Shown here: piece after piece, positions 10,350 through 21,034 of the stretch
Layout: every line of letters begins with the position of its first letter
How positions within the stretch are numbered: the first letter of the stretch is position 1
Source of the DNA: Adiantum capillus-veneris
Taxonomy: Eukaryota > Streptophyta > Polypodiopsida > Polypodiales > Pteridaceae
Assembly (NCBI GenBank): GCA_014529385.2
Contig: CM043966.1
Span: 38,508,537-38,572,536, forward strand
Length of the DNA stretch: 64,000 nucleotides
Direction of reading: 5' to 3'
The notes under the pieces: generated by a model
Databases searched by the model: none
The model's input: the letters and a program-made list of their open reading frames with translations, nothing else
What the model was told of the DNA's origin: nothing
Position numbers and translations under genes: made by a program

Positions 10350-10990
10350 GTCATTTGTACTTAAAAGATTTCAATAACTTATCTTGCCTCTATGAGCTAG
10401 GATTATTAACCATTGATAGTGTACTTAGAGCATCGGCTACCATATTATATCGTCCTTTATGGTATCATAGCTTACAAACATACTTTTGAAGGATTTCTGC
10501 CCATTCGGCCTTTCTTCAATTCAGATAGGTTTGAGATGGTCAAATACACCATCTAATTAGTGTCACCATTGCTTCAAAGCATGCGTAATAGCATAAAGTT
10601 CTCTGAATTATAAATAGAGTAATCTTGCTGAGGTCTATCCAATTTCTTTTTCAAACACCCTAGGTTTATTGTCCTGAAGTATAAGTGCACCAATTGCCTT
10701 ATCACTAGCATGTGTTTCCAATGAAAAGATTTTAGGGAATCCATAATTTTTAACATATCACAATAGCCAAAGCTATTATAAGCTTATTAAAGCTAGGTTG
10801 CTACTCCTCTATCCAATTGAAAGCATGTCCTTTAACTTTTAATTGGTCAATCCTAATAACTACTATCTTAACATATTCCTTGATAAATTTGTAATATAAT
10901 TTCTTCATCGGTGCGTACTTCAAAAAATTATGGGTAACCCTATCATCAATAAGTAAACGATCCACTATGTCACTCTCTCTATTTATCTAT
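10350..10990 (-). pseudogene. Antisense Ty3/gypsy RNase H fragment
   Basis: On the - strand the decayed frames give a gypsy RNase H signature in order: a SLETHASDKAIGALILQDN segment, a PRVFEKEI segment, a Tyr..Glu..Leu.AI.HA helix, then QKW/AEIL and HKG..N.VADAL-like remnants. It is heavily mutated. Its orientation and domain order relative to the integrase remnant at 2300-2850 fit one gypsy element split by the LTR element between them. Confidence 0.6.
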
Positions 10991-11417
10991 CTTCGTTCTA
11001 TTTAACAAGTCATGAGGGTTTTTTGTTGACTGCCACATAGAGGCAGTAAACTAACATTCATGTGATATGGTAGTGTGTGTTACCTCTACAAGAAAGTACT
11101 GAGGAGAAGTATCCAAGGGAAGGACCTAGACCATGCATACAACCTTCTCCTTTCCTTTACCCTTGACATGTGGTTTTAGCTTGAATTCACGACATTCCTT
11201 CTCGCGTTCATCTGAGAGGCAAACATAACATGACTTGTCTTTACTATCTCTTATAATAGTTCGATTAATATGTGTTCATATATATATATAAGAAAATACT
11301 ATATATTTTCTAATGGCTCTACTCTCAAAAATATGAATTAACATATTAGATGATTCTCCGTGCCCAATAGCTTACATTCAAATATCAAACCTAACACCTA
11401 AGGTATGGGAATATCCC

Positions 11418-11471
<54 letters not shown>

Positions 11472-12405
11472 TGTGTATGTAAACAAAAAAAATGAATGGC
11501 GTGAAAAAATTCCCTTTTATAGGCAAATGAGACTTTTTTTAACTTCCAACAAATTTCACCTTTCATATCCTCTATGCTCCTTTCCATATTTTTTCACCTT
11601 TAATCTCCTTTACACACATGTACAAAGTTGTATGGACTTGAAAGGAAAGAAATTCACTTTGCTCCCGTTATATCTCCTCCAAATATTTCATAAATCAATT
11701 TGAAATCTGAAACCATTTGAATGTTTTCAAAGTTATTTGAACGGATACTTTACAAATTTGCAGTAATCTATGTTTTCTTTGTTGAGCAAGTCAAATAAAA
11801 AAGGTGTGAGTGCATGCAACCAATGTCAGAATTAGTAAGCACAATCCATGCTAGATTCCCAAACATGTTGACGAAAAATGCTCACACAGGAGCACAAATG
11901 TGGAACAGAGAGGGAAAAGACACGGGCCCATTTTGTCATCTCATTTGCAATTTGGGGAACTACTTGTACCTCAACCAAGAGAGAAACTATGCACTCTTCT
12001 TGAATTTTCCTCTTTGAATTTGAAAGAGACTGTCACTTTCTATCTTCAGGATTCTAAATGTCTTATTAGCTTCTCTTTCCCCTTCTCACTCGAGCCGACA
12101 AGGAGAGACATTGGGTCTGGGTGCTCCCGCCTAAGCAAAGAATGAGAAAGGGCTATGGGGTGGAGTAGTCAAGGTGGGATGTAGCTAGCATGCTCTAATC
12201 CCCCTACTCATGTTGTGATGGGCTAGATTTTGTTTTGATCAACACGCCCATGCAGGCTCCATGCTTGCTACAAATCTTGCATAGTGTTATGAGAAAAAAA
12301 TCAACATGCTTTTATGTGGCAACACAAAGAAACAACATATCTACCCTTTAATCAACATGCCATACGAAATTAAGCTAGCACGTGAATTTGTGACATCCAT
12401 GCAAC
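10991..12405. other. Unassigned AT-rich region with GA microsatellite
   Basis: It contains a (AG) tract of about 50 bp at 11421-11470. I see no convincing gene or repeat homology elsewhere in this stretch. Confidence 0.4.
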
Positions 12406-12712
12406 AAAAATTAGGAGAAGATTGACATAAAATCTTCAAAGAACTTAATCTAGTCATGGAGCTCAAAAAGAAAGATTGCTTTTTGGGTGTTAGTGCAGCC
12501 CCACATACCACTCCCCCACTTTTGAATTTGAAATTTTTTTGTCACTTTTCTCTCTCCCCTTTTGGAGGTGTTGCAAATGTCTTTCTCTCTCTACACCCTC
12601 TCTCAAAAACAAGTTTGGAGGGTTGTGCTTGGGTTTAGGCTTCTGTTTTCCTCTCTAGAAGCCACTGCCTACATATCTCAAGCTCCTCTACATCCCTCAG
12701 TCTCTCCACCCC

Positions 12713-12717
<5 letters not shown>

Positions 12718-12756
<39 letters not shown>

Positions 12757-12948
12757 ATAGCTCACCATAGCTCTTTCTCTCTCTATTGTGCAATGTTGCA
12801 TACCTGCACATCCTTGCAAGCACAATCTCCATCTCCACCTCCACCTCCATCTCCAGCTTCACCTCTACCTCCATCTCCATCTCCAGCTGCACCTGCACCT
12901 CCATCTCCATCTCCATTTCCATCTTTATCTCTATCTCCATCTCTAACT
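12718..12948. repeat. CT tract and CCATCT-type minisatellite
   Basis: A (CT) run at about 12718-12753 is followed by some 120 bp of CCATCTCCA / CCACCTCCA hexamer variants (12825-12945). It ends four bases before the candidate ATG of the copy A transposase gene, so it would be its 5' leader. Apparent ORFs in it are low-complexity artefacts. Confidence 0.7.
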
Positions 12949-12951
12949 ACA

Positions 12952-14673
12952 ATGGCTATGTGAGACATCACCAACAAGCCTTCAAAGTTCAAATTACATG
13001 TCGATTTGGAGCAAGAGTATTCAATTTTGCAAAGCAATCGAGATAGTGGTCTATTCCAATGGACATTCTATGATTGCAAGCCATTGACCTTTGGACAAAT
13101 GGTGCGATTTACCCCCTTGATCCTCCGACAAGTGTATCTCCACCATTTCGCAACATCACGTAGCTCTTATGCTTTTTGGGTGACGGCTACCATGGATTAT
13201 TAGGCTATTGCGAGAGGCTTTACACTTTGTACTTTCAAGAGCTCTCGACACGTAATCAGATTCAAACAAAACTAGACATGCTGCAAGTTGCAAGCTTAGC
13301 TGAAAAGGAACAACTTCGGGCATCAACCTTGACAACAAAGGAGAAATTCATGGTGCAAAAAGCGGAATTAAGGAAGCAACTTGTAGAGAAGAAGGTGAAG
13401 CTTGACAAGAGCTCTCGACATGTAATCAAATTCAAACAAAACTAGACATGCTGCAAGTTGCAAGCTTAGCTGAAAAGGAACAACTTCGAGCATCAACCTT
13501 GACGGCAAAGGAGCAATTCATGGTGTAAATAGCGGAATTAAGGAAAAAACTTGTAGAGAAAAAGGTGAAGCTTGACAACGCTAAAGAAAGCATTGATCTG
13601 GTCATAGAAATTAGATGCGTCTTCGGCATTTCACTTGAAATCTCAGACGGTGGGGGACTAAGAGCCTGAACGATAATCAAAAGGCAAGTGGGGGGCACAT
13701 GTGGTTCGATGGCATCATGACTTGCGACCAAAGCAAGCCACCATCTCGTGCATAGGAGGATCCAGATTGACATACCATTCTTTCAATTCCCCTTAATCGA
13801 GTGCATGTGTGTTCCTTGAATTTGAGACTTAGAATTTTGGACAAGTTGCTAATTCTTCACATAATTTATGCATGGAACATGGAGCCAGAGTCGCGGTGAG
13901 AGGAGTGCATTCATGCACTTGAAACGACTTTGCCATTGGTGGGGCTTCACTCCGGTGCAGTAACCCTCTCAAAGGATCGCAAAAACCCATCGACCACACA
14001 TGATAACCCTAATAAGATATGTATGGGTGGGGCAAAGGCAAGACACTTGCTTTCAAACTATGGTGAGGCTCAAAGCCATACTCCTTTTTGAGATATGGAA
14101 GCAGGTGTGTGACATAACAACCTACCTTGGCAATGAGGCAACACTAGGGCTGAAGAGAGCTCGTGTGTGGGAAGCATGAGATGAGATGATGAAGCTTCTT
14201 GAGCGGCCACACCTTAGTGAAGATGAGATACAATCATTCAAGGTTTCTATTAATAAATCCATAGAGCTAATGGTCGATGCATGGGGCAAAACCCATATCA
14301 CACACTACATGCATATCTTGTTCGCCCACGATCCATACTTTCTTGACGAGTATGGATCCCTTGAGCTCTAGAGCAATCAAGGGATGGAAAGATCACACTA
14401 TGAGGCAAAGGCTTTCTATTTTAAGAGTACTCAACATGGTGGTGACAAGATCCGTAGCAACGTGTTTCACGAGATGTTCAATTGGCTCTACCGTGCACTA
14501 ACCAGTAGGAAGAAGCAAAGGGCATGGGGCAACTTGTCTCTTAGGCGCCATATTATGAAAGTGGTGAGTGTTCGAGGTACGCAAGGATCCCATGGGTCAA
14601 ATGCACGTGAGAGAGCATCAGTGTGGAGGAGAAATCAACGAAGAGTAGGACACACGTGGCTTCTCATGCAGTA
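12952..14673 (+). pseudogene. Copy A transposase-like gene, internally deleted
   Basis: It starts ATG-GCT-ATG then TGA followed by DITNKP, matching MVLTDITNG of copy B; the TGA is one transition from CGA. After a frameshift the GLLGYCERL segment (about 13200) matches GLLSYCKRL of copy B and leads into a coiled coil rich in E, K, L and Q. A 170-bp tandem duplication (13241-13580) disrupts the coil. The middle of the protein, including the region that would hold the first two acidic residues, is absent. The C-terminal part is clear: ITHYMHILFAHDPYFLDEYG, then QGMERSHYEA and FYFKSTQHGG (14290-14460), parallel to copy B. No intron is present where copy B has one. Confidence 0.7.
13241..13580 (+). 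repeat. 170-bp tandem duplication in copy A
   Basis: The unit beginning GCTCTCGACA at 13241 recurs at 13411 with a few substitutions. 170 bp is not a multiple of three, so it breaks the coiled-coil frame. Confidence 0.9.
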
Positions 14674-14739
14674 ACGATTGTAATGTCCACTTTTTGGAGC
14701 ATATTAATGATAAGTTGATTTTTTTAAAAAGTTGGGCCT

Positions 14740-14747
14740 TATAAATA
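14740..14747 (+). promoter_or_regulatory. TATA box of copy A H3-like gene
   Basis: TATAAATA in the context GGGCCTTATAAATATC, after a T- and A-rich stretch. Copy B has the same module (GGGCCCTTATAAATATTG) before its H3-like gene. Confidence 0.6.
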
Positions 14748-14784
14748 TCAAAGTGATATTTTAAAGTCTTTCATAAGTTTATGA

Positions 14785-14785
<1 letters not shown>

Positions 14786-14844
<59 letters not shown>
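14786..14844. repeat. CT microsatellite
   Basis: About 59 bp of CT dinucleotides between the TATA box and the ATG of the copy A H3-like gene, so probably transcribed in its 5' leader. Confidence 0.85.
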
Positions 14845-14849
<5 letters not shown>

Positions 14850-14880
14850 TGTCTCCTCCTCCCTACTCTCATCTCCGGCC

Positions 14881-17800
14881 ATGGAAACCAACAACCAGGA
14901 AGACAACAATCAGGAAACCAACAACCAAGCAACAAACAATCAAGAAACCAACAATCAGGAAACCAACAACATCCGGAGAACTTGGACAACATTAGACTTC
15001 AAGAGTTCTTTGATAGTCTCGATCCTCTCCCATATGCACAGAGGTCAACAATACCAAATATCAAGCAGCTACAGCAGTTGAACGAAGAGGCAGAGCGCTT
15101 GCGGGCCGAGAGCGATCTCCAGGAGCAAAAAACTTTGATCAGACTCAACAAGATATTCAGAGGGCAAGAATGAAAGAGTTTTACAAAGAGGAAGAGAAGT
15201 ATCTGATCGCAGAAGCAAAGAGGACTTACAAGCATTGCTCCAAGAGCAACGATACCCACACGACAAGATTGTTGAGGTCTTGAGCACAGAGATCAGTACA
15301 AAGTACAACAGATGTCGGGATCAGAGGCCTACCATATATTCACAACTACTCACAAATGAGCAAGTGGTCGATCTCAGAGAGAAGGTTTGTTATAGCACAA
15401 TTCAAGAAATCTATGAGAAGTCCTTGAGCAACGCAAGGAGGAGGAAAGAAGAATGACGAAGGGCAAGGATGGAAGAGGCAAGCCGTCTTGAAAGGGAGAG
15501 AGAAGAAGCAAAAAAGAGAGTGGAGGAGGAAAGGTTAAGAAGGCCACACAAAAGAGCCCCAATAAGCCACCCCAGAAGAGTCCAAAGAACACCAAACAAC
15601 CCCCCAGCTAAAGCAACGAGTGAAAGTAGTCATGCACCAAAAGAAAAGATGGTGAAGAAGAGAAAGAATCCTTCACAAATTACAGAGGAGGTCAAATAGT
15701 GTGATGAGAGGTGCAAGAAGTACCACAACGATAATGCCGCCTGGGCTTGCACTACCCAACCTCCACCACCACCACCACCTCTCAAGAAGAAGCGTCGCTA
15801 GAGACCTGACACAAGTGCATTGCGTGAACTCCGCAAGTACCAAAAGAGTACACAGCTTACACTACAACACGTTGCGCAAAAATCGACGTTTGTACCAACG
15901 CAAATGAACGTGGTTTAAAATTAAAATGCATCGGAATAACCATCCCTATACACGTCGGACTCGTAGTGTCGATATATGCGTCAGTATAATCACTTTCTAT
16001 ACCAATTCTCATACCAATGCCCATACCGACGCTCATACCAGCGCCTGTACAGACGCTCATACCAACGCATATACAGATGCTTATACTGATGTCTGTACAA
16101 ACACCTGTACCGAAACTTGTAGAGACACCTGTACAGACGCCTATACATACCGATGTCTGCACCTGCAATTTTTTTTTGAGCAGAGAGTAGTGCCATTTGT
16201 TGCTACATGTGTTGCAATAACAAAGGCACAACCGCTCTACTCAAAAGAAGAAGGAAAATGTAATCACACTTTGCATTAATATAGATTGATAGTGCATCAT
16301 AAAAAAATAAAGAAGTGTTAAGCAAACGACCATAAATATGAAACTAGAAATTGCAATAATCAAAACCATGATAACCATAACTATTACCATTGCCATAAAT
16401 AAACACAAAACTATAACCATAATGATAACCGTAAGAAAAAACATAACCTTAAAATTAAACATGATGATTACCTTAACGATAAAAAACACATAATCTTGAC
16501 CAATGCCAATGACATAATTATAAACAAAATCATGACAATTGCCACTATCATAACCATAAACATAAGCGTAAGCATGACCATAAAAGGGTGTCAAAACCAT
16601 AACCATTGCCACCGAAATAACCATATAAATACCATATCTAAAATTGTTATTAACACCATAATCGTTGCCACTATCATAAGCATAAGTATAAACATAAACA
16701 TAAATATAACCATAACCATAACCATAACCATAACCATAACCATAAAAGAGTTATCAAAACCATAACCATTGTTGCTAGCTAGTATAATAAAAGATAAACA
16801 ATAACCATTGTTAGTGACATATCAAAAAATAAACCATAGCCATAAGCATTATCATAAGCATAAGCATAAGCATAAGCATAAGCATAACAATAAAGTTAGA
16901 ACCATAAACATTTTCATTATGTGCATCATAAGCTTAATCATAATCATAAATAGTGATTATGTGTGTGTATAGTTATGTGTGTATATTTATGTGTACATGT
17001 GTGTGTGCATGAAAGAAAAAGAAGAAGCACTCACCTTTAAAGAATATAAGTGTGCAAGAAGTAGGAAGAGTCAAGCAAATACTTGCAAAAACAAAGCATG
17101 AACATTTTTACCCACACATAGAAACACAAATATTTTTGTGTATGTGTGTGTGCATGAAATAAAAAGATAGAGCACTTACATTTAGAGAATGCAAGTGTGC
17201 AGGAAGTACGAAGGGTCAAGCAAATACCTACAAAAACAAAGCATAAGCATGTTGTTATCCACACACCCAAACACAAATTTTCTCACACAAATGCAACAAA
17301 AAAATATACCTTCTTTGTGTAGAAATGGGTGGAAGCATAGATGAGAAGTCGGAAGAGGCAACTCCATGAAGGTCTGCAAGGAGGGAGGAGGAGATAGGGA
17401 GGAGCTATGGAGGTGGCCGCGGTATGGAGAAGAGAAAAAAAAAAAAGAGCTCTCGGGTATTATAAAGCAGCAGGTTGTCGATATAAATTTCTATAAAGGC
17501 GCTGATATAGACGCGAATATACACGTCGGTACAAAAAAACATTGGTATAGGTGTCGGTGTACATGTCGGTACATGCGTTGGTATTGGCATTTGTATAGGC
17601 ATTGGCATGAGCGTCGGTATAGGTGTCCGTATACACGACGGAATTTAAAATTTGAATTTTGAATTGAGCAATGTCTCCCTCCATCTTTATCAACGCTAAT
17701 ACCGGCGCCCGCTATCGACGTCGAAAAAAATGGTGTCAATAACCACGTGATCCCTTGTAGTATTATCATTCATAAGGCCCCATTTTTTGGCTCGTAAAAG

Positions 17801-17991
17801 AGATTATGGATGAGTACTTAGACAATGTAACAAGGTTGGAAGCAGCGGCACTAGGTGCGTTGCAGCAAGCAGTGGAGGATATCACCGTATCCCTCTTTCA
17901 AGACATCGTTTTGGCAATGGCCCATGCTAAGCATGTGACTATTAAGCCCTTAGATATGAACTTAGCACTTCGCCTACGTGGTGATGATTGA
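14881..17991 (+). pseudogene. Copy A histone H3-like gene, split by CACTA element
   Basis: The ATG at 14881 opens a region of N-N-Q-E repeats, then a charged helical segment (EEAERLRAE, later EREREEAKKRVEEERLRR) and a basic linker with a Cys/His cluster and seven prolines. From about 15808 the H3 alphaN signature appears: SALRELRKYQKSTQL, as in H3 ALREIRKYQKSTELL. At 15860 a CACTA element intervenes. After 17765 the H3 alignment resumes: IIHKAPF, then LVKEI (alpha1), ALGALQQAVED (alpha2), HAKHVTIKPLDMNLALRLRG (alpha3 region) and a stop. Loop 1 is one residue longer than canonical H3. Breaks: a frameshift near 14970, stops near 15454, 15697 and 15805 (likely CGA or CAG originally), and a missing T in the T6 run at 17783-17788. 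It is non-functional now, but the family assignment is secure. Confidence 0.8.
15860..17762. mobile_element. Non-autonomous CACTA transposon in the H3-like gene
   Basis: It starts CACTACAAC at 15860 and ends TTGTAGTA at 17762, which is the expected TTGTAGTG with the last base changed. A 3-bp target duplication TTA flanks it (15857-15859 and 17763-17765), typical for CACTA/En-Spm elements. Subterminal regions (15940-16160 and 17480-17640) contain dense GACGCTCATACC / GGCGTCGGTATA-like short repeats in opposite orientations. The interior (16320-16890) is an A-rich (CCATAA)n / (CATAAG)n array. No transposase frame is present. Removing it joins the two halves of the H3 fold. Confidence 0.8.
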
Positions 17992-18083
17992 TTTAATAAA
18001 ACCTAGATAGGAAAGTAATTGTAAAACCTAAGTGGTGATGATTGCTTTTGTAAAACCGAGATAGGAAAGTCATTGTAACTTCT
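17978..18083 (+). repeat. 54-bp duplication at the H3-like 3' end
   Basis: GTGGTGATGATTG followed by a TAGGAAAGT..TTGTAA block occurs at 17978 and again at 18032. The first copy contains the last codons and stop of the H3-like gene. Confidence 0.75.
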
Positions 18084-18289
18084 CAAGCGATATCTTTGCC
18101 AGCTTTATCATGTAACTGTTTTGAAAATGAAATTATCATATCTATATTTGGCAATTGAAATAAATTGTTTGAAATTTTAAGCTTGTCTTGGTTATGGATT
18201 TGAATGTGGTTACTTGGGTCAATTTCTCTAATCAATCCGCTCGCGAGGTCTGTGTGAGCTAGAAATAGAAATATGGACTGACGTGGCCT

Positions 18290-18770
18290 ATCCCAAGCCC
18301 CACGGGCCATATGAACCCCGTCGCCATGCACATGGCGGAATAACAAGCCGTTCTGTGGCCCCGTGGACCACGGATCGACTTTTGGAAGTTTGACCTGGCG
18401 TACGGCCCATGGGGCTCAACTAGGGCAAGAAGACATCATGTTAGTACACAAATTGCTTGTGACGCACATTGAATCTGCAAGGTGGTTACTACGCTCGTGG
18501 GGTTTGTGTTATTTGGCAAGTAGAAAATACAGCTCATGTGATGCCCATTCCGATATCCACGGGCCGTATGAACCCCGTCGCCGTGCACATGGTAGAATAT
18601 CGAGCTGTTTCGTGGCTCCGTGTGCCATGAAGCGACTTTTCCCATGGAACGGCTCGATATTTGCACGGCGACGGGGTTCATACGGCCCGTAGGGCTCACC
18701 TACAACAGTACAAAATCATGTTAGTGTGCAAATGGATCGTGACACACATGGATCAAAACAAAACTTCACT
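18290..18770. repeat. Hairpin-forming repeats between convergent genes, copy A
   Basis: Two related units (about 18296-18470 and 18556-18760) contain ACGGGCC.TATGAACCCCGTCGCC. Inside the second, 29 bp at 18559-18587 are perfectly complementary to 18662-18690, giving a stable stem with a loop of about 74 bp. The position between the H3-like gene and the - strand gene corresponds to the palindrome in copy B, but the sequences are unrelated. Confidence 0.8.
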
Positions 18771-19612
18771 CAAGATGATAAATTTATTAATTTCAAAGAT
18801 ACATTGAGACGTGCAATGCACGTGGCTAAGATAGCGTTTACAAGCTCATTGAAAGCATCTTGACTTAGACTCCTTAAAGCTGTCTTTTCCCCAATGCGTG
18901 ATACAATATCTTCTTTACTTGTTAATCCTTGCTTAAAGAAAAGGTCTCAATATCCTAAAAGGATTCCGACTCCTTTCTCACCAAAACTATGGATTTTTGT
19001 CTCTCTGTTTACAAGAATACATTTGTGGGCATTCAGGGCTATAGGAAATTCGACCAAAATAGATCTTAGTGCTCTACACTTGTACATCTTTGCTAATGCA
19101 TAGTCCGTATACTCGTTGTGGATGACCTGAATCACCTCTTCATTAAAGCTTGGGAGATAATGCCACAAGGCGACATCCTTCAAGTCACCCTCCGTGCGAG
19201 ATCCACTTTTCCGTTGGGCAAACCGATCCATCTCCAAAGCGGACTACAAGGAAACAACGTTGGATTATGATTCTAAAAAACAACAATGAGAATTGAAAAG
19301 AATGAATTACTTACTAGTGTCGCATCATTTTGCTCACAAAGATTCTTGTTGGTTATGTCGATTGAGCCAAGATCAGTGCGCTCCGAGCACATGAAACGTT
19401 TGTGGGGAGCAAAGCTACTCTCAAGGGTTGAGAACACTCTCATAGAAATTTTTCTCCTCCCCAATGGTTTGTAGAGATGCCGCTACGAGGGAATCCATGG
19501 AATTATGTCCCTCTGGCAAGGCTAGCATGTTGATGAGGGGAACAGAGGAGTAGTCCACTTGGAACTCGGTCTTTTGATTGGAAATGGAGTTGCTATTGAG
19601 ATCATTTGACAT
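18770..19612 (-). pseudogene. Copy A homolog of transposon gene 3
   Basis: Exon-like segments on the - strand align with 56144-57068 of copy B. Shared features are an M-E-(M/V)-D-(R/D)-F-A start (19237), HNEYT corresponding to YNEFT, the ALRSILVEFPIALNAHKC segment matching ALSKFLCLSTIAQTAHQV, and a C-terminal helix ending near 18770. A likely 68-bp intron (GTAAGT at 19311 to TTGTAG at 19244) precedes the second part. The upstream part (19612-19312) matches weakly and has stops. One internal TGA (near 18945) is one transition from CGA. I do not recognise the protein family. Confidence 0.6.
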
Positions 19613-19779
19613 TGAGCCATACAGCTACTTACATGAGCTAAAGTGCTTTGGGATAGTGAACAATACTTTGTAAGTACTTTGCTTTTCAAACATACTCTAA
19701 TTTGGTGCTAAACAAGTAGTAAATGTTTTGTCTTTTATGTCTTGCCTAGTCCATTCGTCACATGCACATTGATCTACCA

Positions 19780-20045
19780 ACTTAGACAATATTTAAATGA
19801 TCATTTTGGTGTAGATTTTCCAATTTAGGCAACATCCATTATCATTGGAGATCTTTCAATCTAAGCAACGAGAGTGTAGATTTGTCAATTTAAGCAACAC
19901 ACCAACAAACAACAGATTCACTAGTTTAACAACATCAATACAAATTTGCCAATTTAGGCAGTATAAGTGCAAATTTTGTCAATTTAGGTTGCATGTTTGA
20001 TTGGTGCGATTTGTCGATTTGGGCAACACCGATTACAAAATCATG
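19780..20045. repeat. Degenerate tandem repeat with TTTGCCAATTTAGGCAACA unit
   Basis: At least seven loosely spaced variants of GTAGATTT(T)GTCAATTTAAGCAACA occur between 19790 and 20030, spaced roughly 25-60 bp apart. No coding function is apparent. Confidence 0.6.
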
Positions 20046-20950
20046 TTGTAATGGCTGGTCACCATTGCCCCTATTTGTTACTCAAGTAAATAATGGAAGA
20101 ATATTTGAATTTGGAGTTGGATTTGAATTTGGTTTATGATGATGTCAACAATGTTTATGAAAATGGTCTTGAAATTTATGACAACTGATTATTGAAGGAT
20201 GATTATGATCAATGATATCCCGATACACCAAGATATGACATATATTGCTTATTCTTATGGTATGAATATGCAATAGAATATGCAGTATGTGGATGACGAC
20301 AAACATAAGAAAATGTGTTTATTTAAGTTTATGAGTTTTTATTTTGATCCATGATGTTTCTGACACTTAATTTTAGCCATTGTTTTTGACATGTATGATT
20401 TGTAGATTCTTAACTTAGCAACTATGAAGATAGTTGCTTTCCTAATGGAGAGGTATGTAATGGAAATGATAAATAAATATATGATTACAGGTGGCATGTG
20501 GCAAATCAAGGCTGGTCTATATAAAATACAAAAGGATACCAAATTTATTGATATTATATTATTAAAGAGCTTTTCATGAGCTAAGGTCACTTTATGTTGA
20601 TAGAATCTGTAATCATTTTGAGCATTTTAAAAATCTATAAGTAAGTGCATGCAAGAGGAAAATGCTCACTCTTGCATGGGGGGAGATTACACCTAGTACT
20701 TTGTGTCCTTCTTCTCTTCGCTAACCTCTGCTCTCTCCGTGATTGTGTAGCATTATGTTTTAAGAAGTCTACTTGCATGTGCTCTAATGCTCTATCTCAC
20801 TCTATATATCTCTCATATCAGTCTTGCTGTGGATTCCGTGTGTGCACCATATTTCAAGTATGGAGATTTGTGTTGTGTTGCTCATAGAATGGTATTTTGC
20901 ATATACTTTGTAGGCACCCCGCGCTTCCAATTGTAGCACCATGAACTCAC

Positions 20951-21003
<53 letters not shown>

Positions 21004-21030
21004 GAGTGCAAACACCGAAACACTTAGTGT
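20046..21030. other. Unassigned region with CT microsatellite
   Basis: AT-rich sequence. The right end of copy A may lie at about 20447. A (CT) tract runs at 20948-21000. I see no gene. Confidence 0.4.
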
Positions 21031-21034
21031 CTCA

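Larger units (their letters stand above)
12408..20447. mobile_element. Copy A of the H3-carrying DNA transposon (decayed)
   Basis: The region has the same gene order as copy B (49652-59422): a transposase-like gene, a TATA box and an H3-like gene on +, hairpins, then the homolog of gene 3 on -. The candidate ends are weak. ATTAGGAGAA at about 12410 matches the copy B left terminus over ten bases. TTTCCTAATG ending at 20447 matches the right terminus over ten bases. The central catalytic part of the transposase and the fourth gene are missing. A 1.9-kb CACTA element was inserted later (15860-17762). The homology is certain for the genes; the borders are tentative. Confidence 0.6.

Noticed and set aside
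12562-13037. ORFs rich in Ser-Ile, Pro-Ser or Met-Glu over 12562-13037
   Set aside because: They are translations of CT and CCATCT repeats; the transposase frame begins only at 12952.
14771-14992. - strand ORF with CWFPDC-like repeats
   Set aside because: It is the antisense of the CT microsatellite and the Asn/Gln repeat leader of the H3-like gene.
15926-16765. Long Thr/Ala/Asn-rich and Ile/Thr-rich ORFs
   Set aside because: They translate the short tandem repeats of the CACTA element; a repeat-driven open frame is not evidence for a gene.
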